DNA of 46,277 nucleotides from Bacteroidota bacterium (GCA_947507965.1 CANNQU010000019.1:1-46277); one strand, 5' to 3'; shown: positions 8,884-16,057, numbered from the stretch's first letter. The notes: generated by a model from the sequence alone, not told the origin. Made by a program: numbers and translations.

Positions 8884-10416
8884 ATGTACAACGTATTAAT
8901 AAAAAATCATTTTCTGATATTGATTCTAATTATTGGAGCGTTGCTGCGATTGGTTTTACTACCTTTCGCATTACCATCCTTAAGTCAGGATGAGCTGGTA
9001 ACCGGATATGATTCTTGGTGCCTTTCTCTGAATTTTCATGATCATCATGGGGTATTCCTACCTTTCATGCCCGAAGCCTTTGGCGATTGGACCTCTCCAT
9101 TGATAAATTATATTTCTCTTCCAGTTTTAAAGATCATGGGGTTAAGTGAATATGCTACTCGCCTGCCTGTTTCCATACTAGGTATTGCTAGTATTTACCT
9201 GTTTTATGTTTTTATTTTGCATTGTTTAGGTAATAAACAAACGGCATTAATAGCTTCGTTTCTATTTGCCACAGCCCCCTTTGCAATTTCGTTGTCACGC
9301 TGGGCAATTCCACCAAGTACGGTACCGTTTGCATTGCTTTTGTTTTTAAATTCCTTCTTCTGGGCTTTAAAAAAGCCATCCAATATGCGCTTTGTCATTG
9401 CTGGAATTTCGGCTGTCGTGGTGGTTTATTCTTATCCTACCATGAAGTTGTTTTTTCCTCCTATACTGTTACTACTTTTTGTTATTTATTTTAATGACAT
9501 TAAATGGAAGTGGCTTCCCGGAGGATTGCTGTTTATCGCGTTCGTTTCACCACTCTATTATCTGGCCTTAAGGTATCCTGAAATATACAATGTTCGTTTT
9601 AGAAGCATCGCCTTATCGGCAAGTAATGAGCCGTTGATGCAAGGATTTATAACGCGATATATAGGATATTTCACACCTTATTTTTATTTCGGCAGAGGAG
9701 ATGAATTTATGCTTCATCATGTTCCAGGATTCGGAAGTATTCACGAGTTTTTAGCATTTTTTAGTTATGCCGGATTGGCTGCTGTAATTGCCAATGGTTT
9801 CAAAAGACTAAATTTTATGGATCATAAATTATCAATATTTCTTTTACTTGTATTTCTAATGGCCCCGATTCCGGCCTCCTTAACAATACATAAATATACA
9901 CTGCTACGTAATATTCATACGGTGTTGTTGATGCTGGTATTTGCCGTAATCGGTATCCACTTTATGCTCCTCAACATGGCCAAACTAAAGGTACAAAAGC
10001 TACTCCTATACACGGTTATTATCATCATCTCCATTTCTACCTTAAATTTTTCCTATTACTACTTTCGACAATATAAATATGATGCACAAGTTGACTATCA
10101 TTATGGCGTAAAGGAAGTTTTTGCCTATTTAAAAGACAACGAAGAAAAATTCACAAAAGTGGAAATCAATACGTCGCTCGATGACGATAAAGGCATTAAT
10201 GAGCCGTATATTTATTATTTGTTCTATAATAAAATTGTACCGGGCAGCTACAACACCAATACCATGACAGCGCATCTGGGTAAGTATTACTTCACTACCG
10301 TAAATTCCGATTCATTGAAAGATGTTAGCCCTGTTTTTGTTTTTCCTTTTGGCAAAGATGGATTATCCTATAAAATTTATGGGAATACGGATGGGGTGTA
10401 TGTGGTAACGAAATAG
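8884..10416 (+). CDS. GT39-like membrane glycosyltransferase
   Basis: A 510-residue polytopic membrane protein with about ten to eleven hydrophobic helices followed by a soluble C-terminal part (about 415-510). The first extracytoplasmic loop has SQDELVTGYDSW with Asp36-Glu37, the position of the catalytic acidic pair in the GT39/GT83 (protein mannosyl- and ArnT-type) superfamily. These enzymes use a polyprenyl-phosphate sugar donor at the outer face of the inner membrane. The acceptor cannot be read from sequence. The gene stands alone after nuoF and converges on hisS with 34 bases between stops. The superfamily call is good, the substrate unknown. Confidence 0.75.
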   Translation: MYNVLIKNHFLILILIIGALLRLVLLPFALPSLSQDELVTGYDSWCLSLNFHDHHGVFLPFMPEAFGDWTSPLINYISLPVLKIMGLSEYATRLPVSILGIASIYLFYVFILHCLGNKQTALIASFLFATAPFAISLSRWAIPPSTVPFALLLFLNSFFWALKKPSNMRFVIAGISAVVVVYSYPTMKLFFPPILLLLFVIYFNDIKWKWLPGGLLFIAFVSPLYYLALRYPEIYNVRFRSIALSASNEPLMQGFITRYIGYFTPYFYFGRGDEFMLHHVPGFGSIHEFLAFFSYAGLAAVIANGFKRLNFMDHKLSIFLLLVFLMAPIPASLTIHKYTLLRNIHTVLLMLVFAVIGIHFMLLNMAKLKVQKLLLYTVIIIISISTLNFSYYYFRQYKYDAQVDYHYGVKEVFAYLKDNEEKFTKVEINTSLDDDKGINEPYIYYLFYNKIVPGSYNTNTMTAHLGKYYFTTVNSDSLKDVSPVFVFPFGKDGLSYKIYGNTDGVYVVTK

Positions 10417-10450
10417 GGTAAAAAATCAACTCGAATACGTGGTTCTCGTT

Positions 10451-11824
10451 TTATCCTTTTAGCAACGGAATAATTTCTTCCATAGTTAATTTTAGTTGTT
10501 CTCCTGAAATCAAGTTTTTCAATGTTAATATTTTGCTCTCCATTTCTTGTTCTCCAATGATTACAGCATAATTAATTTTTTTAGAATTCGCATAGTCCAG
10601 CTGTTTTTTAAGCTTGGTTGCTATAGGGTATACTTCCGTTTTCAGGTTTAAATTGCGGCACTGTTGGGCTAGCAGCATGGCATATGGTAAGGCATCTTCA
10701 TCCATACAGCAAAATAATACTTGAGTGAAATAGTGATTTGTTTCAGGGAAACGTTTCAGCTCCTCGATTACCTCATATATCCGATCCAACCCGAAACTTA
10801 TACCTACGCCCGAGATTCCAGGTAAACCAAAGATTCCCGTGAGATCGTCGTAACGACCACCGCCACCCACACTTCCAATTTGAACTTCGTTGGCTACCAC
10901 TTCTATAATGGCCCCGGTATAATAATTTAAGCCTCGAGCCAGGGTTACATCAAATTCAATTTTCATCATCTTATTTAAGGCATAAAGAGATGAAAATATG
11001 ACTTCCATTTCACGAATTCCGTGCATGCCTTTTTCCGAATTGATCAGTAATACTTTTAATCTCTCGAGGGTAATTTTTTCTTGTAAAATACTTTTTACTT
11101 TCTCCAGAGAGGAAGCTTCAAATCCTTTTTCAGAAAGTTCTTTCAGAACCCCATCTACGCCTATTTTATCGAGTTTATCGATGGCTACCGTAAGTTCAGT
11201 TTGTTTATTCGATTCTCCTATATATTCACTTAATCCGTATAAAATTTTCCGGTTATTTATTTTAATGGTTACCCCTACATTTAACTTTTCAAATACTTCG
11301 GCATAGATACCTATCAGGTCTACTTCATTTAACAAGCTATCGCTTCCCACCACATCAGCATCGCATTGCCAAAACTCACGAAAACGCCCCTTCTGAGGGC
11401 GATCGGCACGCCATACCGGTTGCATCTGATAACGTTTAAATGGAAATGTAATATCGTTACGATGCATTACCACGTAGCGGGCAAAGGGAACGGTTAAATC
11501 GTAACGCAGGGCTTTCTCTACTAGATTTTTACTATTTGAATTAGCAATAAGTGCTTGTTCGAAGTCGGCGCGCATTACTATTTTTTTCTCGTCCTTTGCC
11601 TCGTAGATACGAGAATTTAATACTTTATAAATCAATTGATCCCCTTCATCACCATATTTACCCGTAAGCGTTTCAATATTTTCCATGCTAGGGGTTTGCA
11701 GGGGCATGAATCCATACTTCTGAAAAACATGTTCAATGATATTCAGGATGTAATTTCTTCGAATTACTTGTTCGGGTGAAAAATCGCGCATTCCCGATGG
11801 CACCGATGGTTTATTAACAGACAT
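10451..11824 (-). CDS. hisS: histidyl-tRNA synthetase
   Basis: HisRS charges tRNA-His with histidine using ATP; it is a class II synthetase. The 457-residue protein has the N-terminal PSGMRDF motif, motif 2 with GRFREFWQCDADVVG, the histidine-specific ARGLNYYTGAI, GGGGRYDDL, and motif 3 GISFGLDR, followed by the anticodon-binding domain (about 360-450). A candidate -7 element TATTTTCG on the minus strand (11837-11844) would give a very short leader before the ATG at 11824. The gene is divergent from the CAU-anticodon tRNA gene. Confidence 0.96.
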   Translation of the reverse strand: MSVNKPSVPSGMRDFSPEQVIRRNYILNIIEHVFQKYGFMPLQTPSMENIETLTGKYGDEGDQLIYKVLNSRIYEAKDEKKIVMRADFEQALIANSNSKNLVEKALRYDLTVPFARYVVMHRNDITFPFKRYQMQPVWRADRPQKGRFREFWQCDADVVGSDSLLNEVDLIGIYAEVFEKLNVGVTIKINNRKILYGLSEYIGESNKQTELTVAIDKLDKIGVDGVLKELSEKGFEASSLEKVKSILQEKITLERLKVLLINSEKGMHGIREMEVIFSSLYALNKMMKIEFDVTLARGLNYYTGAIIEVVANEVQIGSVGGGGRYDDLTGIFGLPGISGVGISFGLDRIYEVIEELKRFPETNHYFTQVLFCCMDEDALPYAMLLAQQCRNLNLKTEVYPIATKLKKQLDYANSKKINYAVIIGEQEMESKILTLKNLISGEQLKLTMEEIIPLLKG

Positions 11825-11904
11825 AGATTAAAGCAGCGAAAATACAATTTTTAATGGCAGGTCGTATTATCCGACCGATAGCATTGCGAATGCCATTTAT
11901 TTAT

Positions 11905-11935
11905 TTTGTAACTACGATTCAAAGCCTTATTTTCG
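11905..11935 (+). promoter_or_regulatory. promoter of the CAU-anticodon tRNA gene
   Basis: TTTG at 11905-11908 and TATTTTCG at 11928-11935 are separated by 19 bases, which fits the Bacteroidota sigma-A promoter (TTTG, 19-20 bases, TAnnTTTG) with one mismatch in the -7 element. The predicted start is a few bases before the mature tRNA 5' end at 11949. Confidence 0.55.
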
Positions 11936-11948
11936 CATTTTAATAAAT

Positions 11949-12025
11949 GGACTTGTAGCTCAGATGGTTAGAGCATCTGACTCATAATCAGGGGGTCCTT
12001 GGTTCGATCCCAAGCTGGTCCACCA
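11949..12025 (+). tRNA. tRNA with CAU anticodon (elongator Met or Ile2)
   Basis: A full cloverleaf can be drawn: acceptor GGACTTG with CTGGTCC, D-arm GCTC..GAGC, anticodon arm TCTGA-CTCATAA-TCAGG with anticodon CAT, T-arm CTTGG-TTCGATC-CCAAG, discriminator A and an encoded CCA end. The G1-C72 pair and the lack of three G-C pairs in the anticodon stem exclude the initiator tRNA. Elongator Met and lysidine-modified Ile2 cannot be separated by eye. The acceptor stem has a T6-T67 mismatch and a T5-G68 wobble. Confidence 0.93.
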
Positions 12026-12032
12026 ATAGCAT

Positions 12033-12066
12033 AAAAGGTTTCAGGCAACTGAGACCTTTTTTGTTT
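12033..12066 (+). terminator. rho-independent terminator of the tRNA gene
   Basis: A 12-bp stem (AAAAGGTTTCAG with CTGAGACCTTTT, one G-T pair) closes a GCAA tetraloop at 12045-12048 and runs into a T-rich tail. It begins 7 bases after the CCA end of the tRNA. Confidence 0.85.
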
Positions 12067-12146
12067 ATAGAGCTATCAAGCCTATGTTGTCGTACTGTTT
12101 TTACAAAAAGATTTATTCGGATAAATGCAATATGCTTCCTTTGTAG

Positions 12147-12163
12147 TTCGTATATTTGCGAAT
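12147..12163 (+). promoter_or_regulatory. ArsR operator O1 overlapping the arsR -7 element
   Basis: TTCGTATATTTGCGAAT is an imperfect palindrome (TTCG..CGAA arms) and matches the second operator at 12499-12515 at 15 of 17 positions. It contains TATATTTG (12151-12158), a perfect -7 element, so a bound repressor would block the arsR promoter. The arsR ATG is 18 bases beyond the palindrome. A good -33 is not visible. Confidence 0.65.
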
Positions 12164-12180
12164 AGATATATTGCAGATAA

Positions 12181-12480
12181 ATGACTAAAGCAAAAGAAAA
12201 ATACACCACGAAGCAAGAACTTATCGCCAAATTTGGTAAAGCACTTGGAAACCCGGTTCGAGTATCCATATTGCAATTATTGTCGAAACAAAGCTGCTGC
12301 TACCATGGCGATATGGCTGATGAACTTCCCATTGCTAACAGTACTTTGTCGCAGCATTTGAAAGTTTTAAAAGAAGCCGGACTGATTCAAGGTGAAATAA
12401 ATCCGCCAAAAACCAAATATTGTATTAATATAGAAAACTGGAATTTGGCAAAGGGATTAATGATCGGTTTTTTTGATTGA
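12181..12480 (+). CDS. arsR: ArsR/SmtB-family metalloregulator
   Basis: A 99-residue winged-helix repressor of the ArsR/SmtB family, which binds operator DNA as a dimer and lets go when As(III) or a related thiophilic ion binds its cysteines. Visible: GKALGNPVRVSILQLL (N-terminal helices), the recognition helix STLSQHLKVLKEAGLI, and a wing ending in KTKYCIN. A Cys pair in KQSCCYHGD sits just before the segment equivalent to the classical ELCVCDL motif, displaced by two to three residues, and a single Cys (YC) lies in the wing. It heads an arsenic-type operon and has two matching palindromes, one in its own promoter and one before the next gene, consistent with autoregulation plus control of the operon. 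Confidence 0.88.
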   Translation: MTKAKEKYTTKQELIAKFGKALGNPVRVSILQLLSKQSCCYHGDMADELPIANSTLSQHLKVLKEAGLIQGEINPPKTKYCINIENWNLAKGLMIGFFD

Positions 12481-12497
12481 AATAATATTAACTTTAT

Positions 12498-12515
12498 ATT
12501 CGTATATATACGAAT
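12498..12515 (+). promoter_or_regulatory. ArsR operator O2, perfect 18-bp palindrome
   Basis: ATTCGTATATATACGAAT is a perfect 18-bp inverted repeat between arsR and the next gene. It shares 15 of 17 bases with the palindrome in the arsR promoter. It covers the -33 region of a candidate promoter whose -7 element lies at 12522-12529, so repressor binding would block polymerase. Confidence 0.7.
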
Positions 12516-12529
12516 GATATCTATCTTTG
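12499..12529 (+). promoter_or_regulatory. second promoter of the arsenic operon
   Basis: TATCTTTG at 12522-12529 is an exact -7 match. TTCG at 12499-12502, a one-base variant of the -33 TTTG, lies 19 bases upstream inside operator O2. It would transcribe the five genes after arsR. An AGGAG ribosome-binding site at 12533-12537 is followed four bases later by ATG 12542, one of the few clear Shine-Dalgarno sites in the window. Confidence 0.65.
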
Positions 12530-12541
12530 CAAAGGAGAATT

Positions 12542-12793
12542 ATGCCACCCATCGAAATGAAAAACATCAAGGTATTAGGCACCGGTTGCTCAAAATGCAA
12601 AACCACCTATAACAACGTTTTGGAAGCCTTAAAACAATTGAACATGCAGGCTGAGGTTATTAAAATTGAAGACATCGAAGAAATGATGAAGTACAATGTA
12701 CTTACAACTCCTGTACTAATGATTGACGAAGTTGTAAAAGTAAAGGGTAGAGTCGCTGATATTACTGAAATCAAACAATTTTTAACGAGTTAA
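12542..12793 (+). CDS. TM0996/MTH895-type small thioredoxin-fold protein
   Basis: An 83-residue thioredoxin-fold protein of the TM0996/MTH895 glutaredoxin-like group (redox-active disulfide protein 2). The redox motif CSKC is at residues 16-19 after KVLGTG, and TTPVLMIDE gives the conserved cis-Pro. The start is set at 12542 because an AGGAG site lies just upstream and the only upstream codon is a TTG inside the promoter; ATG 12557 (MKNIKV) is an alternative. Small proteins of this kind regularly sit next to ArsP-type permeases and ArsF/ArsG genes, probably as thiol reductants. It may correspond to the ArsE component of ArsEFG systems, but I am not certain of that equivalence. Confidence 0.85.
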   Translation: MPPIEMKNIKVLGTGCSKCKTTYNNVLEALKQLNMQAEVIKIEDIEEMMKYNVLTTPVLMIDEVVKVKGRVADITEIKQFLTS

Positions 12794-12809
12794 TACGATT
12801 TATATCACC

Positions 12810-13268
12810 ATGGAAAACCAAACATTAGTCAATGAAATTTGCCCGACCACAACTCAACAATGGGTTAAGAATGGTGCATTATTAGTTGATGTTCGTGAAA
12901 AAGACGAAGTGGCTCAATTGGCTTATGATGTGCCGAACATCATCAATATTCCTTTAAGTGTATTCGAGGATCACGTTATAGAAATTCCAAAAGACCAAGA
13001 GGTGGTTTTAGTTTGTAAAGGAGGCGGAAGAAGTTTGCGAGCCGCAGGATTTTTAATCAATAACGGCTATGAAAAAGAAAAGGTAGTGAATATGAAACAT
13101 GGAATCATCCGTTGGATTCAAAAAGGATTTCCAACAAAAGGCGACACCTCATCAGTTTTAACCAATGCCGCTACCAGCAGTTGCTGCGGAGACTCATCAG
13201 AAGTGAAAACGTCAAAAGACACTTCCTGTTGCTCCAGTCCAAACAGTGACGGAAGTTCGTGTTGTTAA
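12810..13268 (+). CDS. cytoplasmic rhodanese with Cys-pair tail
   Basis: A 152-residue single rhodanese domain (about 12-115) followed by a low-complexity tail. Rhodaneses carry persulfide sulfur on an active-site Cys; here it is Cys 69 in the loop VCKGGGRS, after the LLVDVRE motif. There is no signal peptide, so it should act in the cytoplasm. The tail (about 118-152) is rich in Ser, Thr, Lys and Asp and holds three vicinal Cys pairs at 125-126, 140-141 and 151-152, the last being the C-terminus itself. Vicinal cysteines bind trivalent arsenic tightly, so the tail may hold or pass As(III); this is inference. It lies 16 bases after the thioredoxin gene and 14 before the permease gene, in one operon. 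Confidence 0.85.
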   Translation: MENQTLVNEICPTTTQQWVKNGALLVDVREKDEVAQLAYDVPNIINIPLSVFEDHVIEIPKDQEVVLVCKGGGRSLRAAGFLINNGYEKEKVVNMKHGIIRWIQKGFPTKGDTSSVLTNAATSSCCGDSSEVKTSKDTSCCSSPNSDGSSCC

Positions 13269-13282
13269 TATAAATCCCTACC

Positions 13283-14257
13283 ATGTTTACTTGGCTAAAA
13301 TATTTTGCCGATTGGCTTATTTTTTCAGCATTTGGCATTTCGGCTCAAAGCCATTTAGGTGAAGCCCTGAATTTCTTTGTTCTCGACACGATTAAGATTG
13401 CCATCTTACTTTTTATAATCACTACCGTGATGGGAATGGTCAATTCATATTTCCCCGTTGAGAAAGTACGTAATTTTTTAAGTCGCAATAAAATGTATGG
13501 CTTGGAATATGTCTTCGCCTCTTCTTTCGGAGTGGTTACGCCTTTCTGTTCTTGCTCGTCAGTTCCTTTATTCATTGGTTTTGTAAAAGGAGGTATTCCA
13601 TTGGGAATAACTTTTACATACCTAATTACCGCTCCTCTAGTGAATGAAGTTGCGATTGCCATTTTTGCAGGGGCTTTTGGTTTTAAGGTTACGGCGATTT
13701 ATGTAATCACTGGAATTGTTTTAGGGATAACCGGTGGCTTTGTTTTAGGTAAATTAAAATTAGAGAAATATCTTTCGACTTGGGTGCAAAATATCATTAC
13801 CAATGCGCAAACAGAGGAAGCGTTAGAGATTGAAAAACGATCCTTGACACAACGATTTCCAAACATTCTTAAGGAGGCTTTCACAATTGTAAAAGGAGTT
13901 GGTATTTATATCATAATTGGCATTGGTATCGGCGCTGCCATGCATGGTTTTCTGCCGACTAGTTTTTTCGAACATTATATTAACAAGGGTCAATGGTATG
14001 CCGTTCCGCTTGCTGTGATCATGGGCGTTCCAATGTATAGTAATGCCGCTGGTGTTATTCCGGTAGTACAAGTTTTGGTGGCCAAAGGTGTTCCACTCGG
14101 TACTGCTATTGCTTTCATGATGGGTGTTGTAGGACTATCATTACCGGAAGCGATGCTTTTGAAAAAAGTGATGAATATGAAGCTAATCGCTATTTATTTT
14201 TCAACCATTGCTTTTTTAATGATTCTATCGGGATATTTATTCAATATAATTTTATAG
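13283..14257 (+). CDS. arsP: ArsP-type permease (organoarsenical efflux)
   Basis: A 324-residue membrane protein of the ArsP_1/DUF318 permease family with about eight to ten helices in two halves. The diagnostic motif TPFCSCSSVPLF carries Cys 89 and Cys 91; in characterised ArsP proteins cysteines of this motif take part in exporting trivalent organoarsenicals such as methyl- or phenyl-arsenite. The second half has the related MGVPMYSNAAGVIPV and FMMGVVGLSLPE motifs. Other members of the family move other substrates, but the ArsR and ArsG neighbours support an arsenical role. There is a soluble cytoplasmic loop around 160-200. Confidence 0.85.
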   Translation: MFTWLKYFADWLIFSAFGISAQSHLGEALNFFVLDTIKIAILLFIITTVMGMVNSYFPVEKVRNFLSRNKMYGLEYVFASSFGVVTPFCSCSSVPLFIGFVKGGIPLGITFTYLITAPLVNEVAIAIFAGAFGFKVTAIYVITGIVLGITGGFVLGKLKLEKYLSTWVQNIITNAQTEEALEIEKRSLTQRFPNILKEAFTIVKGVGIYIIIGIGIGAAMHGFLPTSFFEHYINKGQWYAVPLAVIMGVPMYSNAAGVIPVVQVLVAKGVPLGTAIAFMMGVVGLSLPEAMLLKKVMNMKLIAIYFSTIAFLMILSGYLFNIIL

Positions 14258-14261
14258 TACC

Positions 14262-14327
14262 ATGAAACCAAAAATACCGGTGATAGCCTTCGAAACATTT
14301 CAACCAACAATTTTTAATTTCAAATAA
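14262..14327 (+). CDS. possible 21-residue ORF (MKPKIPVIAF...)
   Basis: ATG at 14262 opens a 21-codon frame (starting MKPKIPVIAFETF) whose TAA ends one base before the ATG of the next gene, as in translational coupling. It fills the only sizeable gap (71 bases) among the five distal operon genes. It may be a tiny leader peptide, a decayed remnant of a lost gene, or chance. No ribosome-binding site is evident. Confidence 0.2.
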   Translation: MKPKIPVIAFETFQPTIFNFK

Positions 14328-14328
14328 A

Positions 14329-15222
14329 ATGCAAAAAGTAATTTTTACCATCGCCTTTCTTGCCGGCATATTTAGTTTGTCCTGCAATTCAAACAGCTCG
14401 TCAAAAAATAATAAAAGCGAGAAAGAAACGATAACGGTAACGGAAGCTGATATATTACTTAAAGAAGGGGCAATTTTAGTTGATGTGCGGGATCCAGATG
14501 AATTGGAGACCCAATCCTATGATGTGAAAGAGGTTAAAAATATTCCTTTGGCAGAGATAGAAACACGTTTAACGGAAATTCCTCAAGACAAACAAGTAAT
14601 TTTGGCTTGTCAGAAGGGAGGAAGAAGTAAAAATGCATTTGATTTATTAAAAGCAAAAGGATATACAAACATCTCTAATATGGAAGGTGGTATGAATGCT
14701 TGGGAGAGCGCAGGATTACCCACTAAAATAGGAAAATCGTCTGATGTAAATTCAACAGAAACAAAATCATGTTGCCCCGATCCCAATTCAAAAGATTGTA
14801 ATCCCGACGGAACGTGTAAGCCATCTTCTGATACGAATTCTTCGGAACGTAAATCCAATAGTAACAAGTCTACCAATAATGTAATTAAAAACCATTTAGA
14901 GGTGTATTGTTTTCATGGAACCCGACAGTGTGAAACCTGCATCAATATGAAGGCCAATACTAAAGCAACGTTAGATAAATACTTTTCGGAAGAACTAAAA
15001 AATGGAAGTATTACTTTTTCTATTATTGATGTGGATGAAAAAATGAATGAAATGTTGGCAGAGAAATATCAGGCAACCGGTACCGCATTAATGGTAAATA
15101 ACATGGTGGATGGTAAAGATAATATTATCGACTGGAGCGATTTTGCGTTTGATAAAGCAAACAATCCGGATAAGTTCATTCCTGAATTTAAAGTAAAAAT
15201 TGATATATTATTGAATAGGTAG
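14329..15222 (+). CDS. arsF: lipoprotein fusing rhodanese and ArsF-like domain
   Basis: A 297-residue exported protein with three parts. Residues 1-19 are a signal peptide ending in FSLSC, a loose lipobox with Cys 19. Residues about 35-133 are a rhodanese domain with active-site Cys 94 in CQKGGRS. A Ser/Lys/Asn-rich linker (134-188) contains Cys 148, 149, 157 and 163. Residues about 189-297 match what I recall as the ArsF family (nitrophenyl compound nitroreductase subunit), with a thioredoxin-like CETC at 201-204 preceded by YCFHG. ArsF works with ArsE and ArsG against nitro-aromatic arsenicals such as roxarsone (family knowledge). The family as I know it is a shorter single domain, so the rhodanese fusion is unusual. 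It is followed by arsG after one base. The product is likely anchored on the periplasmic side. Confidence 0.8.
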   Translation: MQKVIFTIAFLAGIFSLSCNSNSSSKNNKSEKETITVTEADILLKEGAILVDVRDPDELETQSYDVKEVKNIPLAEIETRLTEIPQDKQVILACQKGGRSKNAFDLLKAKGYTNISNMEGGMNAWESAGLPTKIGKSSDVNSTETKSCCPDPNSKDCNPDGTCKPSSDTNSSERKSNSNKSTNNVIKNHLEVYCFHGTRQCETCINMKANTKATLDKYFSEELKNGSITFSIIDVDEKMNEMLAEKYQATGTALMVNNMVDGKDNIIDWSDFAFDKANNPDKFIPEFKVKIDILLNR

Positions 15223-15223
15223 C

Positions 15224-15934
15224 ATGGAAACACTTCATCAATTATTGGAAAGCTCCAATATTCCAATTCTCTCTGCTCTGCTTTTAGGGTTGTTAACAGC
15301 AATAAGTCCATGTCCATTAGCAACTAACATTACCGCAACAGCCTATATTGCTAAAACACTTTCAGGTAAGAAAAAGGTTTTGTTAAGTGGATTACTTTAC
15401 ACCTTAGGGTTGGCTTTGTCCTACACCACCATTGCCACCATTATTATCTTAGGAGCCAGTAAATTTCATGTCGCAAAATTCTTTCAGGGCAATGGAGAAA
15501 AATTTGTCGGGCCTGTGATGGTCATTATTGGACTAATCATGCTTAATATCATCAAGTTTAATTTCTTAGATAAAATAAATTTCACGGAGAAGCTTCAAGA
15601 TAAATTTAAGGATAAAGGTTTACTTGGTGCCTTTTTATTGGGTGCATTATTTGCTATGGCTTTTTGTCCGTATAGTGGTGCAATGTATTTCGGAGTGTTG
15701 ATTCCGATGAGTATCAAAAGCAGCGTTGGCTTATTTTTGCCTATCTTTTATGCACTTGGGGCGGGTTCCTTGGTTCTGTTTTTCACCTTTTTAATAGCTT
15801 TTAGTATGCAAAAGGTTGGTCGATATTTTAACACGGTTACAAAAATAGAAAAGGTGATGCGAGTAGTGGCCGGTATGTTATTTTTACTCACCGGACTTTA
15901 TTATATTTTGATTTACTTAAAAATCATTCAATGA
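15224..15934 (+). CDS. arsG: ArsG-type efflux permease (DsbD-like)
   Basis: A 236-residue membrane protein with six predicted helices, related to the CcdA/DsbD transmembrane domain. It has Cys 30 in AISPCPLATN on the first helix and Cys 148 in AMAFCPYSGAMYFG at the start of the second half, the paired positions that form the redox centre in DsbD/CcdA. In ArsEFG systems this protein is named ArsG, an efflux permease for trivalent aminobenzyl-type arsenicals. An alternative is plain electron transfer to the neighbouring periplasmic thioredoxin-like domain. It starts one base after the rhodanese-ArsF gene and closes the operon. Confidence 0.82.
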   Translation: METLHQLLESSNIPILSALLLGLLTAISPCPLATNITATAYIAKTLSGKKKVLLSGLLYTLGLALSYTTIATIIILGASKFHVAKFFQGNGEKFVGPVMVIIGLIMLNIIKFNFLDKINFTEKLQDKFKDKGLLGAFLLGALFAMAFCPYSGAMYFGVLIPMSIKSSVGLFLPIFYALGAGSLVLFFTFLIAFSMQKVGRYFNTVTKIEKVMRVVAGMLFLLTGLYYILIYLKIIQ

Positions 15935-16057
15935 TTGATGCACGTTGAATTATAGTGAAATTGAAGATGGGCGTTTACTTGGAGTTTCTTCCATTATGGT
16001 TATCCTGTCACCCAAAAAACGATCTCTTTTACACGATTTATGGAGCCGTAGGGTTTT

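Noticed and set aside
10417-10450. Possible terminator between the GT39-like gene and hisS
   Set aside because: The arms around CTCG..TCTCG do not pair properly and there is no clean stem with a T-tract.
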